Assembly: GCA_002733665.1 (NCBI GenBank)
Contig: NVWM01000006.1
Coordinates: 59,020-123,019 of the forward strand
DNA length: 64,000 nucleotides
Origin: Lutibacter sp.
GTDB lineage: Bacteria > Bacteroidota > Bacteroidia > Flavobacteriales > Flavobacteriaceae
Direction: 5' to 3'
This document shows positions 33,079-42,494 of the stretch, piece by piece (positions within the stretch are counted from its first letter, which is position 1; the number at the start of each line of letters is the position of its first letter). The translations under genes were made by a program, and so were the position numbers. The notes under the pieces were generated by a model. That model saw only the letters and a list, made by a program, of their open reading frames with translations, was not told the origin of the DNA and made no database searches.

Positions 33079-36000
33079 TTAGAAATCATCTTCTTCTTTT
33101 TTATAAATATAGTGAAACAACAACCCTTCTTTAGAAAAACCATTAATGATTAATTGGTGGTCGTTCGAAAATTTATTTGTTGGAACTTTAATTATGATTT
33201 CTCCATTATTATCTGTTTGAAGAGAGTTCTTCCAATCAATTTCTGTCCAATTTAATGTATTTTTTGTTGTTATATTATACAACGGTTTATAATATTCTGT
33301 TGCTCTATCAAAACCTGTAAGCAATACCAAGTTTTCATATAATTTTTTGGTTGGTTGATCATAATATTGGTGATTGCCTTCTTTTGTGTAAATTTTAATA
33401 ATTCCTCCCATACCTCTAGCGCCTCCTCCAGCTCCTAAACGATTAATTAAAATTTCATCAACCTCTGTCATTTTAAGGTTTTTTAACACTTCAATTCCTT
33501 GATCCGTAACATTAGCAGAAAATGCTCCTGATGTATTTTGTTTTCTACCTCCACTATTAACAGTACTTATCGTATTACCATATAAATCTTTAGCAACTGA
33601 TTCAAAATTAGCCGACATAATACTATTATTATTGACATATACTTTGGGTGGATGCGTACCGTCTGGATTTAAACTAGAAACACTTGTAGATAGAGATCCA
33701 GAAACATTTCTAAGTGAAAGATAAATGTTTCCATGTGTTGACGTTTTTACAAAACCCAAGAAACGCAAATAATCAAAAACAGTTTCAAATCTACTTTCCA
33801 TTTCTTCTGTCACTTTCTTGTTTTTATAACTCTCTGCAGCTATAACTTTCCTCTTTACAGCAATATTGTCCTCTTTATCATATATGGTTTTTTCTTTTTT
33901 ATTTTTTATTTTTTTTAAAGTAACAACATCTAATTTTTCTACCATAGGAAAAGAATTGCTCTCTTCTTTACTCTTTACAATGGTGCTCTCTATAAACCGT
34001 TTCTTTTTATCTAATAAAAAACTTAAATTCTGTAACTTTGATGCATCCCTTGAAAAAGATATATTGCTTGGTTTCATCAATGGTTTATCTTTCTTTATAA
34101 AAGCAACCATAGTTGTGTCTCCCTTATACGCAAAAATCTTTTCGAATGAAAACTTGTTAGTTTTGCTAAATTCACTAGTCGCTGCTAATTTATTTTGTTT
34201 TGATAAAATAGCAATGTCATACCCTTTTGGAAATTTTTTTACGGTACCATTTATAGTAAAACCTTTTTCAAAGTCAAACTCTTTTTTTGGATTTACTTCT
34301 TCTATCTTTTCTTGAAGTGTATATGTGCTCCAACCTTGATTTAATAGCAATAAGTCTAAAAATTCCTGTTCTCTATCATTTGCATTGCTAAAGTAATAAG
34401 ACGGATTCTCTATGGTTCCTTTTACATATGGTGATAATAAAAAAGCACTCTTAATATTTTGAGTTTCTTTAAACACTTTAGAATTAATAGGAAGTGTAGA
34501 AACACTTAACTGTGCTGAAAAAGGCTGCATTTTAGAATCTCCTGTGGTAATTTTATAATTAACAAACCCTTTTTCTTCTTTTAATTTTTCAACTAAAAGA
34601 GTGGTTTGCTCTGCTGATTTGTTTACAAAAAACTTTCGTTCTGCTATTGGTTGATTGTTCTTAAATAATGTAACAGTGTTTACACCATTAAGAAGTTTAT
34701 TCTTATCAAAAAACAAATCTTGTGTGATTTCTGTATCGCTTTTTAATGATAAGGTTACTGCTTCTCTAATCTGATTATTTCTATAAAAAACAATAGCAAA
34801 AGAGGCTGATTTTATACTTGGAAAGGTCTTTTTGTTTGTCTTTAGTGTAAGTTTAACTTGCGCCTCGTCGGTGTTATCAATATTAAATACAACACCTGTT
34901 TTTTGTGCCTTTGGAAGTGATACTCTTTGTGTTGTCCCGTTTATTTCGACAATTGCAGTATAAACCTCATCTTGCTTGTAATAAAAACTAGAGCGACTCA
35001 TTCCAAAAACATTTCCTTTGAATGTGGTTACTACTTTACCTTTTGAATCTTCAATCTTTCCTGTAAAAACAGTCCCTTTCCCATTTATCAGAGCTTTTAA
35101 TCCTATCGTATTTTCGGCTTCTTCAAGCAAATAACCACTTTCTGGAAATACTTGTAAGTCATATTTGTTTTCTGATTTCTCAACTATGTTCTTGCTTGAT
35201 GGATTGATAATGTTTATCTTTTGAAGATACACATTATCCTTTCCAAAATTTTTCATAAAGTTGGTTGAACTCTCTATATAGTAACTACCAGAACTAAGAT
35301 TCTCATCTAATAAAAAATCACCTATTCCAACGCCTTTTTTGATAAATACTGTTTTCTTCTTTAGAACATCTCCTTTAGAATTCAGTAAGCGAACTTCTAA
35401 ATTACTTGTATAGTCTGATGGTGAGTTATCTGAATCTCTTCCTACATAAGCTGTAAACCAAATATTATCGTTTACAAAATAGGTGGTTTTATTGGTGTGA
35501 ACAAAAACCTTCTCTCGATACAAAGCATCTTTCTGAAATGGCTCTATAATGGCTGTTTTTGTGTTGTCTTGTAATGTGTAATTATCAACATTAAATTTAT
35601 TCTTTATCTTATTACTCCAAACAATTAAGTTTTGGTAATTTTTTCCAAGATTCGTTTTTTTCTTTATCTGATTAACTGTCTCAGATGCTTCATTAAATTT
35701 TTTATTATAAAGAGTTTTAACCTCTTCGTAGTTCAAATTTTCATGCGTCTCATCTTCTGCTTCTTGTCTATAATGTTCGTAAACATCAAAAATTAAGTTA
35801 ATATAAGTCAACTTATTGTCAGATTCACTTCCTTTATAAAACGAGTTATTCCTATTAAAAATAGTTCTTGCCGTAAACTCTTTTACTCCTTTTTTGTTTT
35901 TATTAAAATCCAGCACATAATCAAATGTGAATTTTTCTTTTTCTCGCTTATTCTTTTGTGCAAATCTAGATCCAGAACTAGAATGAGAAACCTTGTCTGC

Positions 36001-37368
36001 TTTTATATCTTTTTGCTCTTTCATACTTACGCTATAATCTAAAGGGTCATTTTTACTGTCTCCAATGACATCTTTGGCTTTTATACTTTTCCAGGAAAGG
36101 CGCTTGTCTTTACCCCAAGAAACAACTGAAGGGTTGATGTATTTTATATAATTTACAGGAATTGTATTATCATAATTAATTAAATAACCATGCTCTTTCA
36201 TGAATTTTAAAGATCTCATTTGATCAATACTCTCAGGAAACTGGTAGTTTTCTTTCCAAAACCCTTCTGATGTTTGAAGTGCAATAATTTTGTCATAATC
36301 ATTTTTAAACACTACACCATTAGTAAAGTGCGGCTCCTTAAATGATTCTTGATAGTCATAAAAATATAAAAATGATTGTGATTTTATATACTCAGATGAG
36401 CCTTCTGAGTTGTAACGTATATCAAAAGAAAAATCTAAATATTGAACCTTATTTATATCTAATGGATTAAAAACTACATCCAATTTTATTTTCTTAGGAA
36501 TAAAAATATCTTTATTTTTTAAAGTAGATAATCCTTTTGTCTTAGGGTCATCAACCCATAACGCTATCTTTTTTACAATTAACTTACTTTCGTCAAAAAT
36601 AATTTTTCCGCTAAACAAACGACCATTAAACTTTTTAGGAACAAATGAAATAGAAACATCTTCAATATCACATTGATTACAATCTTCAATCGTTACAATA
36701 TATTTACTTTTAATAGCACTTTGAGACATATTCCCTGGATATAAAGGAAGTATTTGTTCTGTGTTTTTTTTAAAAAATTGAAAGTTTTTTAAAATTACAG
36801 TATTGTCTAAACTATAAAAAGGAAATGATTTGTTTTGTCCAAACCGTCCACTCTTAATAGATAAATTCTCTAAACCACTTGACACACTTTGTTTGCTATT
36901 GTAAAACCCTTCAATATGCTCAATAGGAACATTTCTAGCAGAAGAGGTTAGAGATAAAAAAGCCTTACTTTCAGTAATTAGTTCATTTTTCCTACACTTT
37001 TGAATCAAACGGTTTAATAAATCGTATTTGTAATTTTCTCCTTTATTATATATATCCACTCTATCTATTAATGATACTTGAGGAGTTAAGTATAGTTTTA
37101 AATTCGTTTTGAAATATGAAACTGCAATTCTCTTTTTTTCAAATCCCATAAATCGCACTTCTAATGAATCTACAGAGGTGATTTTCTCTGAAGATATCTC
37201 AAATTTACCATCTTCATTTGTAATTGTGTAATCTTTTGTGTTGAGTAATCTAATTGTTGCATATGGAAGAGATTCTCTAGTAGATTCATCAAAAACAAAG
37301 CCTTTGATTGTTGTTTGTGAAAAAGAAAATAATGAAATAGTAAAAAATAAAAGTGTAATTTTTTTCAT
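33079..37368 (-). CDS. Large secreted MG2/plug-like protein, fused form
   Basis: A 1429-residue exported protein (signal peptide LLFFTISLFSFSQ). Residues 20-100 form a CarboxypepD_reg-like domain (KGFVFDESTRESLPYATIRL). A long middle region follows, then from about 604 an MG2/macroglobulin-like section (REKVFVHTNKTTYFV), and at about 1230-1320 a TonB plug-like segment with the motif AGGGARGMGGIIKIY. No beta-barrel follows. Residues 1 to about 600 match the separate gene at 39896, and the rest match the gene at 37440, so it is a fused paralogue of that pair. It may act in cell-surface assembly; its function is unknown. Confidence 0.85.
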   Translation of the reverse strand: MKKITLLFFTISLFSFSQTTIKGFVFDESTRESLPYATIRLLNTKDYTITNEDGKFEISSEKITSVDSLEVRFMGFEKKRIAVSYFKTNLKLYLTPQVSLIDRVDIYNKGENYKYDLLNRLIQKCRKNELITESKAFLSLTSSARNVPIEHIEGFYNSKQSVSSGLENLSIKSGRFGQNKSFPFYSLDNTVILKNFQFFKKNTEQILPLYPGNMSQSAIKSKYIVTIEDCNQCDIEDVSISFVPKKFNGRLFSGKIIFDESKLIVKKIALWVDDPKTKGLSTLKNKDIFIPKKIKLDVVFNPLDINKVQYLDFSFDIRYNSEGSSEYIKSQSFLYFYDYQESFKEPHFTNGVVFKNDYDKIIALQTSEGFWKENYQFPESIDQMRSLKFMKEHGYLINYDNTIPVNYIKYINPSVVSWGKDKRLSWKSIKAKDVIGDSKNDPLDYSVSMKEQKDIKADKVSHSSSGSRFAQKNKREKEKFTFDYVLDFNKNKKGVKEFTARTIFNRNNSFYKGSESDNKLTYINLIFDVYEHYRQEAEDETHENLNYEEVKTLYNKKFNEASETVNQIKKKTNLGKNYQNLIVWSNKIKNKFNVDNYTLQDNTKTAIIEPFQKDALYREKVFVHTNKTTYFVNDNIWFTAYVGRDSDNSPSDYTSNLEVRLLNSKGDVLKKKTVFIKKGVGIGDFLLDENLSSGSYYIESSTNFMKNFGKDNVYLQKINIINPSSKNIVEKSENKYDLQVFPESGYLLEEAENTIGLKALINGKGTVFTGKIEDSKGKVVTTFKGNVFGMSRSSFYYKQDEVYTAIVEINGTTQRVSLPKAQKTGVVFNIDNTDEAQVKLTLKTNKKTFPSIKSASFAIVFYRNNQIREAVTLSLKSDTEITQDLFFDKNKLLNGVNTVTLFKNNQPIAERKFFVNKSAEQTTLLVEKLKEEKGFVNYKITTGDSKMQPFSAQLSVSTLPINSKVFKETQNIKSAFLLSPYVKGTIENPSYYFSNANDREQEFLDLLLLNQGWSTYTLQEKIEEVNPKKEFDFEKGFTINGTVKKFPKGYDIAILSKQNKLAATSEFSKTNKFSFEKIFAYKGDTTMVAFIKKDKPLMKPSNISFSRDASKLQNLSFLLDKKKRFIESTIVKSKEESNSFPMVEKLDVVTLKKIKNKKEKTIYDKEDNIAVKRKVIAAESYKNKKVTEEMESRFETVFDYLRFLGFVKTSTHGNIYLSLRNVSGSLSTSVSSLNPDGTHPPKVYVNNNSIMSANFESVAKDLYGNTISTVNSGGRKQNTSGAFSANVTDQGIEVLKNLKMTEVDEILINRLGAGGGARGMGGIIKIYTKEGNHQYYDQPTKKLYENLVLLTGFDRATEYYKPLYNITTKNTLNWTEIDWKNSLQTDNNGEIIIKVPTNKFSNDHQLIINGFSKEGLLFHYIYKKEEDDF

Positions 37369-37439
37369 ATTAGTCGGTTTAATAGTTGTGAGTTATAAAT
37401 GCAAAAATCATGCTTAATTTAATATTTTTATGAAGAGTC

Positions 37440-39893
37440 TTAATTAGTATAAATATAATGAAACAACAATCCTTCTTTAGAAAAACCATTAATGATTAAT
37501 TGGTTGTCATTCGAAAATTTATTTGTTGGAACTTTAATTATGATTTCTCCGTTATTGTCTGTTTGAAGAGAGTTTTTCCAATCTATTTCTGTCCAGTTTA
37601 ATGTGTTTTTTGAGTATATGTTATACAACGGTTTGTAATATTCATTTGCTCTATCAAAACCTGTAAGTAATACCAAATTTTCATATAATTTTTTCGTAGG
37701 TTGATCATAATATTGATGATTACCTTTTTTAAGGTATATTTTAATAATTCCTCCTGTTCCTGTAGCGCCTCCTCCGGCTCCAGACCTGTTAATTAAAATC
37801 TCATCAACATCTCGCATAGAAATATTTTGAAGAAAAGCAATATCATCACTTCCTTTGAAAAAATCAACACCATCTAGATAAATTGCTGGAGGCCAAGTTC
37901 CATCCGGATTTCTACTATCTGCTGCAACTAGTAGAGACGTAACGCCTCTACTTAAAGAAATAAAATACCTTCCTAAACCACTTCTTTTAGCAATACCTAA
38001 TGATTGGAAATACTCCCAAATTGTTCGGTAAGTTTCTTCCATTTGTTCGGTCACTTTCTTTCCTTGGTAAAAGCCTGCTGCAATAACTTTTCGTTTTACA
38101 GCAATATTAGCTTCCTTATCATAGATTGTTTCTTTTCTTTTCTTTCTTACATCATTTAATTCAACAACATCCAATCGCTCTGTATCTGGATAAATTTCTA
38201 AACTATTTATATCTACAGTTTTTGAGTCTTCTATAATTTGCTCAAAAATTGGTTGTGAGTCATAATTAGTTACCAAATAATTATGATTAACAGCCTCTTT
38301 TTTATTATTTATAAATGCTGCGCGGTTTGGTTTCACCAACGGTTTGTCTTTCTTTATAAAAGCAACTTTAGCGCTATCGTTTTTATAAGCAAAAATGTTT
38401 TTGAATGAAAATTTATTGGTCTTGTTAAATTTACTAGTAGTTGTCAATCTATTTTGTTTTGATAAAATAGCGATATCATACCCTTTTGGGAACTTCTTTA
38501 CAGTACCATTTAAGGTGAAACCGCTCTCAAAATCAAATTCTTTTTTTGGATTTATTTCTTCTATCTTTTCTTGAAGCGTATATGTGCTCCATCCTTGATT
38601 TAATAGCAATAAATCTAAAAACTCTTGTTCTCTTTCATTTGTGTTGCTAAAATAAAAGGAAGGATTCTCTATTGCTCCTTTCACATAAGTTGACAACAAA
38701 AAAGAACTTTTAATATTTTGAGTTTCTTTAAAAACTTTTGAATCAATAGGAAGTGTAGAAACACTTAATTTTGCTGAAATTGAATTATAATTTGGACCTA
38801 ATGTTTTAATTTTATAAATTATTGAATCGTTTACTTTATCCAATTTTTCGACTAAAAGTGCCGTTTGTTCTTCTAGTTTGTTTACAAAAAACTTACGTTC
38901 TGCTATTGGTTGGTTGTTCTTAAATAATGTAACTATGTTTACGCCATTTAGAAGTTTACTCTTATCAAAAAACAAATTTTGTGATATTTGGGTGTCATTT
39001 TTTAATGATAAGGTTACTGCTTCGCTGATGTGATTGTTTCTATAAAAAATGATTGCAAAATTGGTGGTTTTTAATGTTGGCAAGGTCTTTTTGTTTGTCC
39101 TTAATGTTAGTTTTACCTGCTCTTCGTCTGTATTATCGACATTAAATATAACACCTGTTTTTTGTGCCTTTGGCAAAGAGACTCTTTGTGTTGTTCCGTT
39201 TATAGTTACAATTGCTGTATAAACCTCATTCTGGTGATAATAAAAACTACACCTACTCATTCCAAATAAGTTTCCTTTAAATGAGGTTACTGTTGCTCCT
39301 TTTGAATCTTCTATCTTTCCAGTATAAACAAATCCTTTACCATTTATCAATGCTTTTAATCCTATCGTATTCTCTGCTTCTTCTAACAAATAACCACTTT
39401 CTGGAAACACTTGCAAGTCATACTTATTTTCTCCTTTTTCAACTACTCTCTTTTTTGACGGATTAATTATTTCTATCTCTTGAAGATATACATTGTCCTT
39501 CCCAAAATTTTTCATAAAATTGGTCGAACTTTCGATATAATAAGTATCTGAAATTAATTTTTCTTCTAATAAAAAATCTCCAACTCCAACTCCTTCTTTG
39601 ATAAAAAGTGTTTTCTCCTTAAGAACTTCGCCTTTGGAATTTAGCAAACGAACTTCTAAATTACTTGTATATTCTGATGGTGAATTATCTGCATCTTTAC
39701 CTACATAAGCCGTAAACCAAATGTTTTCATTTACAAAATAAGTCGTCTTATTGGTATGAATAAACACCTTCTCTCTATACAAAGCATCCTTTTGAAAGGG
39801 TTCTATTATGGTTGATTTTATATCTTCTTGTGAAGAAACAAAACTTATCTGAAATGAAAATAATAACAGGAAAAATGGTTTTAGTAATCTCAT
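37440..39893 (-). CDS. Secreted MG2/plug-like protein (second half of the split pair)
   Basis: An 817-residue exported protein with its own signal peptide (QISFVSSQ). From residue 27 (IIEPFQKDALYREKV) it closely follows the C-terminal part of the 1429-residue paralogue: MG2-like strands, then a plug-like segment (PPAIYLDGVDFF, AGGGATGTGGIIKIY), and an end segment NDNQLIINGFSKEGLLFH. The stretch around 630-700 is much more divergent than its flanks. It starts two bases after the preceding gene's stop, as a tight operon. Confidence 0.85.
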   Translation of the reverse strand: MRLLKPFFLLLFSFQISFVSSQEDIKSTIIEPFQKDALYREKVFIHTNKTTYFVNENIWFTAYVGKDADNSPSEYTSNLEVRLLNSKGEVLKEKTLFIKEGVGVGDFLLEEKLISDTYYIESSTNFMKNFGKDNVYLQEIEIINPSKKRVVEKGENKYDLQVFPESGYLLEEAENTIGLKALINGKGFVYTGKIEDSKGATVTSFKGNLFGMSRCSFYYHQNEVYTAIVTINGTTQRVSLPKAQKTGVIFNVDNTDEEQVKLTLRTNKKTLPTLKTTNFAIIFYRNNHISEAVTLSLKNDTQISQNLFFDKSKLLNGVNIVTLFKNNQPIAERKFFVNKLEEQTALLVEKLDKVNDSIIYKIKTLGPNYNSISAKLSVSTLPIDSKVFKETQNIKSSFLLSTYVKGAIENPSFYFSNTNEREQEFLDLLLLNQGWSTYTLQEKIEEINPKKEFDFESGFTLNGTVKKFPKGYDIAILSKQNRLTTTSKFNKTNKFSFKNIFAYKNDSAKVAFIKKDKPLVKPNRAAFINNKKEAVNHNYLVTNYDSQPIFEQIIEDSKTVDINSLEIYPDTERLDVVELNDVRKKRKETIYDKEANIAVKRKVIAAGFYQGKKVTEQMEETYRTIWEYFQSLGIAKRSGLGRYFISLSRGVTSLLVAADSRNPDGTWPPAIYLDGVDFFKGSDDIAFLQNISMRDVDEILINRSGAGGGATGTGGIIKIYLKKGNHQYYDQPTKKLYENLVLLTGFDRANEYYKPLYNIYSKNTLNWTEIDWKNSLQTDNNGEIIIKVPTNKFSNDNQLIINGFSKEGLLFHYIYTN

Positions 39894-39895
39894 AA

Positions 39896-41716
39896 TTAAT
39901 CCTTTTTTGAAATTATTTTATAGTTGTCTATCGCAAGTATATCATTAATCATTTTATTCCATTTGATTAAATTTTGATATTTTGTCCCCTTCCCAGTTTC
40001 TTTCTTCATTTTCTTTACCAATGCTGTTGCCTCAAAAAACTTTTCGTCATACATTTTTTTTATTTCAGCATATGACATTTGGTTAATATACTTGCTTTGA
40101 GAGTCCAAACTTCGTCTATGATACTCATAAATGTCAAAAACTAAATTAAGATATATTAATTTGTTTTTTGTGCGATTACTCTTGAAAAATGAAGCCTTCC
40201 TATCAAATACCGTTCTTGATGTTAATTGATTAACGCCACTTTTATCTTTATAAAGATCCAGTACATAACTGAAATCAATCTTGTCAACAACTCTTGTTTT
40301 TAATTTATTTCCTGCAAGGTCAGAAGTAGAACGTGCGACCTTGTCAACAACTTTTGCGTCACCTAGATTAAGAACGCGACCATCAACTTCTTTAACTTTT
40401 TTTGTCAATCCGTATTTAATGCCCTCCCAAGAAAGACGATTATCCTTACTCCAAGAAATAACTGATGGCTTTATGAACTTTATGTAATCTTTCGGAATTG
40501 TATTGTCGTAATTAATCAAATACCCATATTCTTTCATAAAATTTATAGATCTTATATCATTGTAACTTTTTGGGAATTGATAGTTTTCTTTCCAAAATTC
40601 TTCTGAAGTTTGTAATGCTACTATTTTATCATAATCATTTTTAAACGTTATTTCTTTTGTAAAATAAGGTTCCTTAAATGATTTTTGATAATCATAAAAA
40701 TATAAAAATGACCGTGATTCAATATATTCAGAAGATGTTTTAGAATTGTATTGTATATCAAAAACAAAATCTAAATGCTGAATTTTCTTTAAATCTAATG
40801 GATTAAAAATTACATCTAATTTTATTTTCTTTGGAATAAAATTATCATTTTCCCCAACAGAAGATAGTCCATGTGTTTCTGGGTTTTCAATCCATAATGC
40901 TATCTTTTTTATAATTAATTTACGTTCATCAAAAATAATTTTTCCACTAAATAAACGACCGTTAAAATTTTTTGGAACAAATGAAATTGAAACATCTTCT
41001 AAATCACATTGAGTACATTCTTCAAGCGTTATTTTATACTTACCTTTAATAGATCCTTGTGTCATATTTCCTGGAAATAAAGGAAGTATTTGTTCTGTAT
41101 TCTTTTTGAAAAATTGAAAGTTTTTTAAAATTACCGTATTGTCTAAACTATAAAAAGGAAAGGATTTATTTTGCCCAAATCGCCCACTTTTAATTGATAA
41201 ATCTCCTAAGCCACTTGACACACTTTGCTTGCTATTATAAAACCCTTCAATATGTTCAATTGGCACATTTCGAGCAGAAGATGTAAGGGATAAAAAAGCC
41301 TTACTATCAGTAATTAATTCATCTTTTCTATATTTTTGAATCAATTCGTTTAATATATCGCGTGTGTAATTTTTTTCATTTCTATACTTTTTGTTTGTAA
41401 TATGAACTACATCAATAGCTGAAACATGTGGAGTTAAATATAGTTTGGTATTCGTTTTGAAATATGAAATAGCGACTTTCTTTCTTACAAATCCCATAAA
41501 TCGAACTTCTAATGAGTCTACAGCAATATCTTCTCCAAGAGATAATTCAAACTTTCCATCTTCATTAGTTATCGTATAATATTTTGTGTTGAGTACTCTA
41601 ATCGTAGCATATGGAAGAGTTTCTCCAGTAAATTCATCAAAAATAAAACCTTCAATTGTTGCTTGTGAAAAAGAAAATAATGAAACAGTAAAAAATAATA
41701 GTGTAATTTTTTTCAT
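39896..41716 (-). CDS. Secreted CarboxypepD_reg-like protein (first half of the split pair)
   Basis: A 606-residue exported protein. The ATG at 41716 is used, since it gives a clean signal peptide (KKITLLFFTVSLFSFSQ) identical in layout to the fused paralogue. Residues 18-100 are a carboxypeptidase-regulatory-like domain (EGFIFDEFTGETLPYATIRV). The rest contains NKSFPFYSLDNTVILKNFQ, shared with the paralogue, and ends at KISKKD-type sequence where the paralogue instead reads on into the MG2 half. The two proteins of this pair probably work together. Confidence 0.84.
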   Translation of the reverse strand: MKKITLLFFTVSLFSFSQATIEGFIFDEFTGETLPYATIRVLNTKYYTITNEDGKFELSLGEDIAVDSLEVRFMGFVRKKVAISYFKTNTKLYLTPHVSAIDVVHITNKKYRNEKNYTRDILNELIQKYRKDELITDSKAFLSLTSSARNVPIEHIEGFYNSKQSVSSGLGDLSIKSGRFGQNKSFPFYSLDNTVILKNFQFFKKNTEQILPLFPGNMTQGSIKGKYKITLEECTQCDLEDVSISFVPKNFNGRLFSGKIIFDERKLIIKKIALWIENPETHGLSSVGENDNFIPKKIKLDVIFNPLDLKKIQHLDFVFDIQYNSKTSSEYIESRSFLYFYDYQKSFKEPYFTKEITFKNDYDKIVALQTSEEFWKENYQFPKSYNDIRSINFMKEYGYLINYDNTIPKDYIKFIKPSVISWSKDNRLSWEGIKYGLTKKVKEVDGRVLNLGDAKVVDKVARSTSDLAGNKLKTRVVDKIDFSYVLDLYKDKSGVNQLTSRTVFDRKASFFKSNRTKNKLIYLNLVFDIYEYHRRSLDSQSKYINQMSYAEIKKMYDEKFFEATALVKKMKKETGKGTKYQNLIKWNKMINDILAIDNYKIISKKD

Positions 41717-41857
41717 ATTAATCAGTCTGATAGTTGTCAGTCTTTTACACAAAAATCATGCCTTTTTTAACATTTCTTTAACAAAGGAAAAATCTTTAAT
41801 CTCAGAGTTCTTATTTGAAAATATAAAATCCTTACACTTAAGAAATTACATAAAAAA

Positions 41858-42310
41858 TTATAATAATTTTTTTTGTCTATCATACATTACAATACTTCCT
41901 GCAACAGAAACATTAAGGCTCTCGATAGATTTAAATTTAACAAGATGATGAGACTTCTCCATCGCTTTTTTGGATAGTCCATTATCTTCAGCGCCTAATA
42001 AATAAACACATCTTCTTGGGTGTTCAAAAGTTTCTAATTGAACGGCTCTATCATCTAATTCAACTCCAACAAGCATAGCACTTTTTGGTAAGTGTTTATA
42101 AAAATCTTCAAACGTAGTATAATGAAAATAGGGCATTGCACCAACTGCTTTTCTAGTATCACTTGCTTGATTCGCATAGCGATTTCCAATGGTAAAAATA
42201 AAGCTTGCTCCTAAATTTTGAGCAGAACGCCATAAAACACCTAAATTTTCTGGAGTTTTACCATTCTGAATTCCTATTCCGAAAAAACCTTGTTCTAAAT
42301 TATTTACCAT
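41858..42310 (-). CDS. SpoU-type RNA 2'-O-methyltransferase
   Basis: A 150-residue SPOUT methyltransferase. Typical motifs are PENLGVLWRSAQNLGA (motif 1), CVYLLGAEDNGLSKKAM (motif 2) and KSIESLNVSVAGSIVMYD (motif 3, the knot). It lacks the N-terminal substrate-binding domain of TrmH/RlmB and is as short as TrmL. The target (tRNA or rRNA ribose) is not decided by sequence. Confidence 0.88.
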   Translation of the reverse strand: MVNNLEQGFFGIGIQNGKTPENLGVLWRSAQNLGASFIFTIGNRYANQASDTRKAVGAMPYFHYTTFEDFYKHLPKSAMLVGVELDDRAVQLETFEHPRRCVYLLGAEDNGLSKKAMEKSHHLVKFKSIESLNVSVAGSIVMYDRQKKLL

Positions 42311-42324
42311 TATTATTAATTTCT

Positions 42325-42492
42325 ATTTGTCGTGCTGAGTTGAATGCAATGAAGTATATCAGAACTTATTTGCTATATATCAGTTCGTCAGTTCGAGTGA
42401 TTTTCGACGATAGGAAAAAATTGTATCGAGAACTATTTTTTGAAGTTTATCCTGAGTTTTTTCAGATTCTTCACTACGTTCAGAATGACATT
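42325..42492. repeat. Composite of dispersed repeats between the SpoU gene and mutS
   Basis: The gap holds fragments typical of flavobacterial scattered repeats: GTCGTGCTGAGTTGAA, a hairpin-like unit CAGTTCGAGTG with ATCGAGAACT, and TTCACTACGTTCAGAATGAC at the end. No coding frame with sense is present. Copies elsewhere in the genome are expected but only related units are seen in this window. Confidence 0.5.
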
Positions 42493-42494
42493 TA

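Noticed and set aside
33866..34315. 149-residue plus-strand frame inside the large MG2/plug-like gene
   Set aside because: It is hydrophobic only because it mirrors the lysine-rich coding strand; the real gene on the minus strand covers it fully.
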